In this document: piece after piece, positions 49,568 through 58,084 of the stretch
Layout of the letters: every line of letters begins with the position of its first letter
Position numbering within the stretch: the stretch's first letter is position 1
NCBI GenBank assembly: GCA_022794215.1
Contig: JAAWEH010000024.1
Location: 1 to 64,000, forward strand
DNA: 64,000 nucleotides
Direction of reading: 5' to 3'
Origin: Oscillospiraceae bacterium
Lineage (GTDB): Bacteria > Bacillota > Clostridia > Oscillospirales > Oscillospiraceae
Program-made: the position numbers and the translations under genes
The notes under the pieces: model-generated
Database searches by the model: none
What the model was told of the DNA's origin: nothing
What the model saw: only the letters and a program-made list of their open reading frames with translations

Positions 49568-49596
49568 TCGGTCTTTCCCCATACAGTTCAGAAAAG

Positions 49597-49627
49597 AAAG
49601 CCGCTCTCACAAGAGAGCGGCTTTTAT
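49597..49627. terminator. Terminator hairpin
   Basis: aaagccgctctc acaa gagagcggctttta. Confidence 0.85.
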
Positions 49628-49872
49628 TCTTCTCCATCAATGAGATATTTGTAACTGACATTGAAAATCGCCGCGATAGCCCGCAATTCCAAATCCGTCA
49701 CATAGCGTTTGTTCGTTTCAATCCAGGTGATCACATTCTTGTCCATATCCACACCGATCAGCTGAAACCGATATGCCAAATCCCGCTGAGATAGGCTATC
49801 CCGTTTTCTTAGCTCCTTCAACCGGGCTCCCACCAAGTTCTTTTCCCCAGATTCTGTCCTTGGCTTCGGCAT
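49624..49872 (-). CDS. XRE family HTH regulator
   Basis: LVGARLKELRKRDSLSQRDLAYRFQLIGVDMDKNVITWIETNKRYVTDLELRAIAAIFNVSYKYLI. Confidence 0.88.
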   Translation of the reverse strand: MPKPRTESGEKNLVGARLKELRKRDSLSQRDLAYRFQLIGVDMDKNVITWIETNKRYVTDLELRAIAAIFNVSYKYLIDGEE

Positions 49873-49884
49873 GATATCACCTCC

Positions 49885-49953
49885 GTCTCACTTTTTGCAC
49901 TTTTTCTTGATTTTAACGAAAGTCTATGGTAAAATCGGTTGTAAAAGTGAGAC
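49885..49953. promoter_or_regulatory. 11-bp inverted repeat operator pair flanking a SigA promoter
   Basis: GTCTCACTTTT (49885-49895) ... AAAAGTGAGAC (49943-49953); TTGATT 49907-17-TAAAAT 49930 on + strand. Confidence 0.65.
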
Positions 49954-49966
49954 AAGGGGTGATTTT

Positions 49967-50206
49967 ATGGATGTTAGCCGAGAACTATTAAGCCGGGAGT
50001 TGGGACAGATCGCGCTGGCCGCCTTGGACGGGTTCACCGCCATGGATATCCAAAACCGGCTGGCAGAGCAGGATTCCGTCCGCATCCTTCAGAAGATCCA
50101 GGACATTCTCAACGACGAGTCCTTGGACGATTTTTCCTGTGTGGAGGGCATCGTCCTTCTCTTTGAGGAGTACGGCCTGTCCACCTCCCGCCACGACTTT
50201 GGGTAA
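49967..50206 (+). CDS. 79-aa hypothetical protein divergent from XRE regulator
   Basis: RBS aaggggtg; MDVSRELLSRELGQIALAALDGFTAMDIQNRLAEQDSVRIL... Confidence 0.6.
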   Translation: MDVSRELLSRELGQIALAALDGFTAMDIQNRLAEQDSVRILQKIQDILNDESLDDFSCVEGIVLLFEEYGLSTSRHDFG

Positions 50207-50235
50207 GCCCTTCCCGAGAAGGGGCAAAATTTTTG

Positions 50236-50264
50236 TTGCCTTTCCGGAACAAAAGGTATATAAT
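50236..50264 (+). promoter_or_regulatory. SigA promoter of the aro operon
   Basis: TTGCCT-17-TATAAT. Confidence 0.7.
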
Positions 50265-50300
50265 GACCCTAATCATTGCAAGTCAAGTGAGGTATTTTCC

Positions 50301-50390
50301 ATGCGCCGAACCGCCCTCACAACCGCATCCTTTTTCTTCTATTCCTATGCTCGATTTACGGGCATGGGCTTTTTTGCTACGGAGAAATAG
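50301..50390 (+). CDS. Aromatic amino acid leader peptide
   Basis: MRRTALTTASFFFYSYARFTGMGFFATEK*, GAGG upstream, between promoter and terminator ahead of aroF. Confidence 0.75.
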   Translation: MRRTALTTASFFFYSYARFTGMGFFATEK

Positions 50391-50485
50391 GATGGACGCG
50401 ATGAGTTGACCCGGCTTGTCCGGGAAACATACCCGTAAATCATGGGCCTCATTGATGTTCATTCATCAATGAGGTCTCTTTTTTG
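50353..50485 (+). promoter_or_regulatory. Attenuator: alternative pairing plus intrinsic terminator
   Basis: GATTTACGGG (50353-50362) complementary to CCCGTAAATC (50432-50441); CCCGGcttgtCCGGG; terminator CCTCATTGATG/CATCAATGAGG + T run. Confidence 0.7.
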
Positions 50486-50503
50486 GAAAAGGAGAGATAA
50501 ATT

Positions 50504-51523
50504 ATGGTCGTCGTCATGAAACCGGGCACCAAACAGCAGGAAATTGATAAACTTGTGGCCCAATTTCAGCTCCAGGGCTTCCAGGTAGGCATCACCAACG
50601 GCGTGGGATGCTCCATTCTGGGTCTGGTGGGGGACACCACCACTCTGGACATCAACAAGATCTCCATCAACGAGAATGTGGAGCGGGTCATGCGGGTTCA
50701 GGAGCCCTATAAAAAGGCCAACCGGAAGTTCCACCCTGAGGACACCGTGGTAAAAATCGGTTCCGCCGCCATCGGCGGAGGGAATTTTTCCGTTATTGCC
50801 GGCCCCTGCTCGGTGGAGAGCCGGGATCAGATCACCCAGGTGGCCAAGGATGTGCAGGCCTCCGGCGCCGCCTTTCTTCGGGGCGGGGCCTTTAAGCCCC
50901 GAACCAGCCCCTACTCCTTCCAGGGCATGGGCGCCCCCGGCCTGGATCTTCTGCTGGAGGCCAAGGCCGCCACGGGGATGCCCATCGTCACCGAGCTGAT
51001 GAGCCCCAAGTACTGCCAGCTTTTCGAGGACAAGGTGGATGTGATCCAGATCGGCGCCCGGAATATGCAGAACTTTGATCTCCTCAAGGAGGTGGGCAAG
51101 CTCTCCAAGCCCATCCTGCTCAAGCGGGGCCTCTCCGCCAGCTATGAGGAGTGGATCATGTCGGCGGAATATATCATGGCCGAGGGCAACGAAAACGTGA
51201 TCCTCTGTGAGCGGGGCATCCGCACCTTTGAGACCTACACCCGCAACACCCTGGATGTCTCCGCCATCCCCGCCGTCAAGCGGATGAGCCACCTGCCGGT
51301 GGTGGTGGATCCCTCCCACTCCGCCGGGATGTACTGGATGGTGGAGCCCCTGGCTCTGGCTGCTGTTGCGGCGGGGGCCGACGGCCTTATCATCGAGGTT
51401 CACAACGACCCGCAGAGCGCCAAGTGCGACGGCCAGCAGTCCCTGACCCCGGAGCGGTTTGACGCCCTGATGAAGAAAATCTCCGCCTTGGTTGACCTCA
51501 CGGGGAAAACGATGGTAAAATAA
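50504..51523 (+). CDS. aroF: 3-deoxy-7-phosphoheptulonate synthase (DAHP synthase, AroF/AroG-type with N-terminal domain)
   Basis: IAGPCSVESRDQITQVAKDVQ, RGGAFKPRTSPYSFQGMG, LPVVVDPSHSAGMYWMVEPLALAAVAAGADGLIIEVH. Confidence 0.95.
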   Translation: MVVVMKPGTKQQEIDKLVAQFQLQGFQVGITNGVGCSILGLVGDTTTLDINKISINENVERVMRVQEPYKKANRKFHPEDTVVKIGSAAIGGGNFSVIAGPCSVESRDQITQVAKDVQASGAAFLRGGAFKPRTSPYSFQGMGAPGLDLLLEAKAATGMPIVTELMSPKYCQLFEDKVDVIQIGARNMQNFDLLKEVGKLSKPILLKRGLSASYEEWIMSAEYIMAEGNENVILCERGIRTFETYTRNTLDVSAIPAVKRMSHLPVVVDPSHSAGMYWMVEPLALAAVAAGADGLIIEVHNDPQSAKCDGQQSLTPERFDALMKKISALVDLTGKTMVK

Positions 51524-51550
51524 CACAGCAGTACAAAGGATGTGCGTTTC

Positions 51551-51664
51551 ATGAAAGACCTTGGTACTGTTGCCCCCGGAAACGGAGCGGCTGCTCCTGC
51601 GGCCCTTTGTGACGAGGCCTGGTATGGCATCCTGCGCCGGGAATATAAAAATTATGTAAACTAA
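51551..51664 (+). CDS. 37-aa candidate microprotein between aroF and aroB
   Basis: AAAGGA RBS; MKDLGTVAPGNGAAAPAALCDEAWYGILRREYKNYVN*. Confidence 0.4.
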   Translation: MKDLGTVAPGNGAAAPAALCDEAWYGILRREYKNYVN

Positions 51665-51676
51665 GGAGGCGCCCCC

Positions 51677-52759
51677 ATGAAAACCCTTTCCATTGACCTG
51701 GGCCCTCGTTCCTATGACATTCACATTGCCCCCGGCCTGCTGGACCGGGCCGGGGAGGAGATCAAAAAAGTTTGTCCCAAAGCAAAACGGCTGGCCATCG
51801 TCACCGACGCCAATGTGGAGCCCCTATACAGCGCCCGGGTGGAGGACAGCTTGGAGGCCGCCGGCTTTGATACAGGACTCTTTACGGGCCCCGCTGGAGA
51901 GGGGGCCAAATGCGCCACTCACCTTGCGGCTCTCTGGGAGGCCATGATGGAATTCGGCCTCACCCGCACCGACGCTGTCGTCGCCCTGGGCGGCGGCGTG
52001 GTGGGCGACCTGGCGGGCTTTGCCGCCGCCACCATTCTCCGGGGGGTGGATTTTATCCAGATCCCCACCACCCTGCTGGCCCAGGTGGACTCCTCCGTGG
52101 GTGGCAAGGTGGCCATCGACCTGGCCCACGGGAAAAACCTGGCCGGGGCCTTCTGGCAACCCAAGGTGGTGCTGATGGATCCGGAGACCTTGAATACCCT
52201 GGACGACAAGACCTTCTCTGACGGTATGGCGGAGGTCGTCAAGTACGGCTGTATCTCTGACCGGGAATTTTTCGATTTCCTGGTTTCCCACCCCTCCCGG
52301 CCGGAAATCATGGCAAATATTGAACACGTATTGTATACTTGTTGTGATATAAAACGCTCCGTTGTGGAAGAGGACGAGCGGGACACCGGCCGGCGGATGA
52401 TTTTAAACTTCGGCCACACCATCGGCCACGCCTATGAGCTGGCGGGGCACTATGAGGAGTGGACTCACGGACAAGCGGTGGCGGCAGGGATGTGCGCGGC
52501 GCTCCGGTTGGGCCTTGATCTGGGAGTCATGGACAGTGACGACGGCATCCAGGCCCTGACGGATCTTTTGAAGGCCCTGGGCCTCCCCACCCAAATCGAC
52601 TGTCCCTGGGAGACTCTGGTAAAGGCCATAGGCCTGGACAAAAAGAGCGAAGGTTCGGACATTACCATGATCTTCCTCAAAAAGATGGGCCAGGCCCTTC
52701 CCACCAAAATGAGCAAGGACGCCGTGCTGAAACATTTACAAGCCATTTACGGGCGGTAA
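51677..52759 (+). CDS. aroB: 3-dehydroquinate synthase
   Basis: VVALGGGVVGDLAGFAAATILRGVDFIQIPTTLLAQVDSSVGGKVAIDL. Confidence 0.97.
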   Translation: MKTLSIDLGPRSYDIHIAPGLLDRAGEEIKKVCPKAKRLAIVTDANVEPLYSARVEDSLEAAGFDTGLFTGPAGEGAKCATHLAALWEAMMEFGLTRTDAVVALGGGVVGDLAGFAAATILRGVDFIQIPTTLLAQVDSSVGGKVAIDLAHGKNLAGAFWQPKVVLMDPETLNTLDDKTFSDGMAEVVKYGCISDREFFDFLVSHPSRPEIMANIEHVLYTCCDIKRSVVEEDERDTGRRMILNFGHTIGHAYELAGHYEEWTHGQAVAAGMCAALRLGLDLGVMDSDDGIQALTDLLKALGLPTQIDCPWETLVKAIGLDKKSEGSDITMIFLKKMGQALPTKMSKDAVLKHLQAIYGR

Positions 52760-52771
52760 AGGAGGCCCTCT

Positions 52772-53965
52772 ATGACCCTCATCATCACCCCCTCAAAATT
52801 GACCGGGGCCATCACCCCTCCCCCCTCCAAGTCTCAGGCCCACCGCTTCCTCATCGCCGCGGCCCTGGCGGGGAAGGGAAGCGCCGTCCACAATCTGGCC
52901 CAGTCGGAGGACATCCGGGCCACCCAGCGGTGCCTGGAGGAAATCGGGCCCTGGAACGGCCCCATGTCCCCCCTGCGGCGGATCGCCCTTCCCCATCTGG
53001 ACTGTGGGGAGTCCGGCTCCACCCTGCGGTTTCTCATCCCCATTGCTCTGGCCGTGCGGGGGGGCGGCCTTTTTACCGGCCGGGGCCGGCTGATGGAGCG
53101 GCCCCAAAAGCCTTATTTTGATCTTTTCGACGAAAAGGGCGTCTCCTATGTCCAGAAGGATGGGGTGCTCACCGTTCAGGGCCTGTTAACGCCGGGAGAA
53201 TACCGGCTTCCCGGCAACGTCTCCTCTCAGTTCATTACGGGGCTGTTGTATGCCCTCCCCCTGCTGGAGGGGGACTCAAAAATTATGTTAACCACCGCCC
53301 TGGAGTCCCGGGGCTATGTGGATATGACCCTGGAGGCTTTGGAGGCCTTCGGGATCCAGGTTACATGGGCGGATGAGCGCACATTGCTGGTTCCCGGGGG
53401 ACAATCTTACTCCCCCAAAGATGTCACTGTGGAGGCCGACTGGTCTCAGGCGGGATTTTGGTATGCCGCCAAAGGGCTGGGCAACCCGGTGGAGATCCAG
53501 GGAATGGATCCCCATTCCAAGCAGGGAGATCAGATCATTGAAGAATATTATGTAAAATTATGTGGGGAGGGGACTGTGACCCTGGACGTTTCCCAATGCC
53601 CCGACCTGGTTCCCGCTTTGGCCGCTCACGCCGCTTTGCGGCAGGGACAGATTACCCACATTGTCAACGCCGAACGGCTGCGAATCAAGGAAAGCGATCG
53701 TCTCTCCTCTGTCCGGGAAGAATTATGTAAACTCGGAGGGCAGGTAACGGAAACCCCGGATTCTCTCACCATCACCGGTGTGGAGCGGCTCACCGGCGGC
53801 AGTGTGGATGCCCACAACGACCATCGAATCGCCATGATGCTGGCCATCGCCTCCACCCGGGCGGAGGGCCCTGTGACTCTTACCGGCGCAGAGAGCGTCA
53901 ACAAATCCTACCCCAATTTTTGGGAAGATTATGTCAACTTGTCTGGTCAAATCGCTCCCCTTTGA
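52772..53965 (+). CDS. aroA: 3-phosphoshikimate 1-carboxyvinyltransferase (EPSPS)
   Basis: PPSKSQAHRFLIAAALAGKG, LDCGESGSTLRFLIPIAL, ERLRIKESDRLSS, NDHRIAMMLAIA. Confidence 0.97.
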   Translation: MTLIITPSKLTGAITPPPSKSQAHRFLIAAALAGKGSAVHNLAQSEDIRATQRCLEEIGPWNGPMSPLRRIALPHLDCGESGSTLRFLIPIALAVRGGGLFTGRGRLMERPQKPYFDLFDEKGVSYVQKDGVLTVQGLLTPGEYRLPGNVSSQFITGLLYALPLLEGDSKIMLTTALESRGYVDMTLEALEAFGIQVTWADERTLLVPGGQSYSPKDVTVEADWSQAGFWYAAKGLGNPVEIQGMDPHSKQGDQIIEEYYVKLCGEGTVTLDVSQCPDLVPALAAHAALRQGQITHIVNAERLRIKESDRLSSVREELCKLGGQVTETPDSLTITGVERLTGGSVDAHNDHRIAMMLAIASTRAEGPVTLTGAESVNKSYPNFWEDYVNLSGQIAPL

Positions 53966-53998
53966 TTTTGTCCAAATCTCATTTTTGGGAGGGCAGCT

Positions 53999-54589
53999 AT
54001 GAATTCCCCCATTCAATCTCGCCGCAGCATTCGCCGTTATCAGGATACCCCCTTGCCTCCGGCCCTGGTGGAGGCCGTCGTTCAGGCCGGGGCTTTGGCC
54101 CCCTCCTCCAAAAACCGGCAGCCCTGGTATTTTGTCGCCGTGACCGGCAGCTCCAAAGGGGAATTGCTGGAGGTCATGTCCCAAGGACTCATTCGGGAGC
54201 GCTCCGCCCCGCTTCTTCCCGGCAGCGCTCCATTTTTGTCCGGCGCGGAACACACCCTTGCGGTAATGGCTCAGGCTCCGGTGATCCTTCTGGCTGTCAA
54301 CCCTTTGGGTATGGCGCTGGATCGCCCTCTCAGTCCCGAGGAGCGGGTCTCGGAACTGTGCAACACCCAGTCTTTGGGCGCCGCCATGGAAAATATGGCC
54401 TTGGCCGCAACAGAACTTGGCCTGGGCAGCCTGTGGATCTGCGACACCTTTTTTGCCCAGGCCGAGCTCACCGCCTGGCTGGATGTCCCCGGTCAGCTTT
54501 TGGCGGCCATGACCTTGGGCTACCCCGCCGAGGAACCCCCCGCCCGCCCCCGAAAGGCGCTGGAGGAGATCCTGGAGTGGAAAACCTGA
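53999..54589 (+). CDS. Nitroreductase family protein
   Basis: SRRSIRRYQDTPLPPALVEAVVQAGALAPSSKNRQPWYFVAV; GAAMENMALAATELGLGSLWIC. Confidence 0.93.
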   Translation: MNSPIQSRRSIRRYQDTPLPPALVEAVVQAGALAPSSKNRQPWYFVAVTGSSKGELLEVMSQGLIRERSAPLLPGSAPFLSGAEHTLAVMAQAPVILLAVNPLGMALDRPLSPEERVSELCNTQSLGAAMENMALAATELGLGSLWICDTFFAQAELTAWLDVPGQLLAAMTLGYPAEEPPARPRKALEEILEWKT

Positions 54590-54631
54590 GCGGTATAGTT
54601 GACATAATTTTCTTCTCAAGGAGGTTTCCCC

Positions 54632-55675
54632 ATGAAATATACCATCTTCGGCGAATCCCACGGCCCCGCCATCGGCGTTGTTCTGGATGGCGTTCCCGCT
54701 GGATTGGAGCTGGATCTGGAGGCCATGGCCAAGGATCTTGCCCGCCGCGCCCCCGGAAAGGACGGCCTGTCCACCGCCCGTCGGGAGGCCGATAAGGTTA
54801 ACATAATTTCCGGTCTCTTCGCCGGCAAAACCACCGGAACCCCCCTTACCCTGGTCATTCAAAACTCCGACCAGCACTCCGGAGACTACGAAGCCCTCCG
54901 CTGGACGCCCCGGCCCAGCCACGGGGATTATGCCGGGTTTATCCAGAGCAAGGGGAACCTGGACTACCGGGGAGGCGGCCACTTCTCCGGCCGGCTTACC
55001 GCTCCCCTGGTGGCCGCAGGCTCGGTGGCCAAGCAGCTTTTGGCCCGGGAAAACATCTGGGTGGCCTCTCACATCAGCGCGGTCTACGGCATTCTGGACC
55101 GTGCCTGGGAGGACGTGGAGGAGCTCCGATGCGCCGCCTCCAAACCCTTTCCCGTGCTGGATGACGCCAAAGGGGAAGAGATGCGCCAAGCCATTCTGGA
55201 CGCCAAAAACGCCCTGGATTCGGTGGGCGGCGCCATTGAGTGCGTTGTGGCAGGCCTTCCCGCCGGCTTTGGCGCCCCGGACTTCGGGCGCAATGTGGAG
55301 GGCATTTTCTCCCAATATCTCTTCGCTGTCCCCGCGGTGAAGGCCGTGTCCTTCGGGGCCGGAGTGGGCTTCTCCTACATGCGGGGCACCGAGGCCAACG
55401 ATCCCTTCGAGATAAAGGACTGCAAGGTGGTCACCAAAACCAACCACGCCGGAGGGATCAACGGCGGCATCACCAACGGAATGCCCATTGTCTTTGAGGT
55501 CACCATGCGTCCCACCCCCTCCATCGCCCTGCCCCAGGAGAGCGTGGATCTGCGAACCGGAGAGGAAGTGGAGATTGAGATCAAAGGCCGCCACGACCCC
55601 TGTGTGGTTCACCGGGCAGTGCCCGTCATCGAGGCGGCGGCGGCTCTGGCCGCCTGCGAGGTGCTGGGCCTATAA
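54632..55675 (+). CDS. aroC: Chorismate synthase
   Basis: YTIFGESHGPAIGVVLDGVPAG, RPSHGDYAGFIQ, GGHFSGRLTAPLVAAGSVAKQLL, GGINGGITNGMPI. Confidence 0.97.
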   Translation: MKYTIFGESHGPAIGVVLDGVPAGLELDLEAMAKDLARRAPGKDGLSTARREADKVNIISGLFAGKTTGTPLTLVIQNSDQHSGDYEALRWTPRPSHGDYAGFIQSKGNLDYRGGGHFSGRLTAPLVAAGSVAKQLLARENIWVASHISAVYGILDRAWEDVEELRCAASKPFPVLDDAKGEEMRQAILDAKNALDSVGGAIECVVAGLPAGFGAPDFGRNVEGIFSQYLFAVPAVKAVSFGAGVGFSYMRGTEANDPFEIKDCKVVTKTNHAGGINGGITNGMPIVFEVTMRPTPSIALPQESVDLRTGEEVEIEIKGRHDPCVVHRAVPVIEAAAALAACEVLGL

Positions 55676-55697
55676 GCCCCACAAAGGAGAGAAAAAC

Positions 55698-56855
55698 ATG
55701 AGTCAATTAGACCAATACCGCCAACAGATCGACGCCATCGACGCCGAGCTGGTACAGCTCTTCCTGAAACGAATGGCCGTCACCCAAAAGGTGGGGGAAT
55801 ATAAAAAGGAACAGGGCCTCCCGGTGCTGGACAGCCAGCGGGAAAAGCAGGTCATTGCCGCCAAGACCGCCCTCACCCCGGATCCCGCTACCAAGGCGGA
55901 TGTGGCCGCCCTTTACGAATCTATCATGGCCATCTCCCGAAAGCAGCAGCGCAAGCTGGTGCAGGAAGGGGCAGAGGACGAGGGCTTCGCCCGGTGGCTT
56001 CGCGCCCGCCAAAATCAGCGGATGCCGGTGACCGCCCCCCGGGTGGTGTACCAGGGGGAGCCGGGGGCCTACTCTGAGGAGGCCGCTGTTGGTTTCTTCG
56101 GGGAGACAGTCCAGGCCCGGGGACTTCCCTGGTTCAACGATGTGTTCCAGGCCTTGGCCAACGGGGACGCCGACTATGCCATACTGCCCATTGAAAACTC
56201 CTCCACCGGGTCGATCCGGCAGGTCTACGACCTGCTGGCCCAATATGACTTCTCTCTGGTGGGCGAGTGGCAGGTGAAGGTGGAGCACTGTCTGGCCGCC
56301 CTGCCGGAAGTCACCCTGGATGACATCCAGACCGTATACTCTCACGAGCAGGGCCTTCAGCAGTGCGACCGTTTTCTGGATCAGTACCGCGCCTGGATCA
56401 AGGTGCCCACCTTGGACACAGCGGGGTCAGCCAAGCAGGTGAAGGAGACCGGGAACCGAACGGCAGCGGCCATCTGCTCCCAGCGGGCAGCCCGGCTCTA
56501 TGGGCTGGATATTCTGGCCTGCCCCATCAACCACAATACCGCCAACTTTACCCGCTTCATGGTGGTCTCCCCCCGGCTGGAGCTGCGGGAGAGCCGGGAC
56601 AAGATCGCAGCGGTATTTTCCCTTCCCCACCAGTCGGGCTCCCTCCACGAGATTTTGACGGTGTTTGCCGTTCACGGGCTGAACCTGCAAAAGCTGGAGT
56701 CCCGGCCCATCCCTGACCGGGGGTGGGAGTACCGGTTTTTTGTGGAGTTCACCGGGGACATCACCGCCCCGGGAATGGACGGCGTGCTCCATGAACTGAG
56801 CCAGTTGTCTGCGGATCTGCGCATTTTAGGCAATTTTAAGGGGTATGTGGAATGA
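55698..56855 (+). CDS. pheA: Bifunctional chorismate mutase/prephenate dehydratase
   Basis: N-terminal CM (LDQYRQQIDAIDAELVQLFLKRMAV), PDT (YQGEPGAYSEEAAVGFF, PIENSSTGSI, NHNTANFTRFMVVS), ACT domain. Confidence 0.95.
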   Translation: MSQLDQYRQQIDAIDAELVQLFLKRMAVTQKVGEYKKEQGLPVLDSQREKQVIAAKTALTPDPATKADVAALYESIMAISRKQQRKLVQEGAEDEGFARWLRARQNQRMPVTAPRVVYQGEPGAYSEEAAVGFFGETVQARGLPWFNDVFQALANGDADYAILPIENSSTGSIRQVYDLLAQYDFSLVGEWQVKVEHCLAALPEVTLDDIQTVYSHEQGLQQCDRFLDQYRAWIKVPTLDTAGSAKQVKETGNRTAAAICSQRAARLYGLDILACPINHNTANFTRFMVVSPRLELRESRDKIAAVFSLPHQSGSLHEILTVFAVHGLNLQKLESRPIPDRGWEYRFFVEFTGDITAPGMDGVLHELSQLSADLRILGNFKGYVE

Positions 56856-57346
56856 AAAACATCGTTTTGATCGGCATGATGGGCTGCGGCAAAACCACAG
56901 TAGGGGGGCTCTTGGCCTCCCGGCTGAAGAAAACGCTGGTGGACACCGATCAGCTCATCGAAAACCGGGAAGGCATGTCCATCCCCCAGCTCTTTGCCGG
57001 TCAGGGCGAGGCCTATTTCCGGGCGGTGGAAACCGGCGTGGCTCAGGCATTGAGCCTGCGCAGCGACCTTGTCATCGCCTGCGGCGGGGGCTTGCCTCTT
57101 CAGGATGGGGCCATATCCGCCTTGAAGGAAAGCGGCACGGTGGTCTGGCTGGATCGAGATCCGGAGGACATTTTTGACCACGAGGATCTGAGCGGCCGCC
57201 CCCTGGCCCAGGACGGCCGGGACGCTTTTTTGGAGCGGGCCGCTCAGCGCCGGGAGGTCTACAGCCGCTGGGCCGATGTGATCATCACGGATTTTACCTC
57301 ACCCGTCTCCACGGCGGCGAGGGTTTTGGAGGGAATTGAGCCATGA
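56852..57346 (+). CDS. aroK: Shikimate kinase
   Basis: NIVLIGMMGCGKTTVGGLLASRL, VIACGGGLPL, VVWLDRDPEDIF. Confidence 0.94.
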   Translation: MKNIVLIGMMGCGKTTVGGLLASRLKKTLVDTDQLIENREGMSIPQLFAGQGEAYFRAVETGVAQALSLRSDLVIACGGGLPLQDGAISALKESGTVVWLDRDPEDIFDHEDLSGRPLAQDGRDAFLERAAQRREVYSRWADVIITDFTSPVSTAARVLEGIEP

Positions 57347-57774
57347 AATTTCTTATCATTAACGGCCCCAACCTGAACCTTTTGGGCAAGCGGGAACCGG
57401 GAATCTACGGACAGGAGAGCTACGAGGCCCTGTGTGCACTGGTCAAGGACTATGCCTCCGCCCACTGCTCCACCGCCTACTGCTTCCAGTCCAATCACGA
57501 AGGCGCGATCATCGACGCCATCCAGGACGCCGACGGAAAATACGACGCCATTATTATCAACCCCGGCGCATACACCCACTATAGCTATGCCATTTTGGAT
57601 GCGTTGAAGGCGGTAAGTGTTCCCGCCTATGAGGTTCATATCTCCCACATTGACCAGCGGGAGCCTTTCCGGGCCATATCGGTCACCGCCCCCGCCTGTG
57701 TAGGGCAGCTTTACGGCCATGGATTAAAGGGGTACTTAATGGCCATGGATCACTTTCTTTCCCTCGGCAAATAA
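57343..57774 (+). CDS. aroQ: Type II 3-dehydroquinate dehydratase
   Basis: FLIINGPNLNLLGKREPGIYG, FQSNHEGAIIDAIQDA, INPGAYTHYSYAI, EVHISHIDQREPFR. Confidence 0.97.
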   Translation: MKFLIINGPNLNLLGKREPGIYGQESYEALCALVKDYASAHCSTAYCFQSNHEGAIIDAIQDADGKYDAIIINPGAYTHYSYAILDALKAVSVPAYEVHISHIDQREPFRAISVTAPACVGQLYGHGLKGYLMAMDHFLSLGK

Positions 57775-57812
57775 AGTTTCAAGTCCTTCGAAAAATTGGT
57801 TTTGGGATCCTC

Positions 57813-57844
57813 TGGGCCCTTCCGAAGGGAAGGGCCCCTTCTTT
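57813..57844 (+). terminator. Terminator hairpin of aro operon
   Basis: gggcccttcc gaa gggaagggcccctt. Confidence 0.75.
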
Positions 57845-57877
57845 CCCGCCTAACCACTTTTCAAACGGGGTAAACTG

Positions 57878-58031
57878 TGCTATAATATCCATAATCTCCG
57901 CATAAAGTGCGGCAGCACGCGAAGCGTGCTGCCATTTTGCAAGTAAACTGTTGCGTGTGGATATTGAAGGGATACCCCAAAACCGGCTATATCGGTTTTC
58001 GCCGCATAGCGGCTTGTGGCTGTGCTATCAT
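57878..58031 (+). repeat. Hairpin-array intergenic element C
   Basis: TGCTATAAT ... CCGCAtaaagTGCGG, GGCAGCACGCgaaGCGTGCTGCC, AAACCGgctatatCGGTTT, GCCGCataGCGGC ... TGCTATCAT. Confidence 0.55.
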
Positions 58032-58084
58032 ATAAGTTCCAAAATATTCCCGAAGGTTCCATCGGTTAGAGAGGATTTGACACT

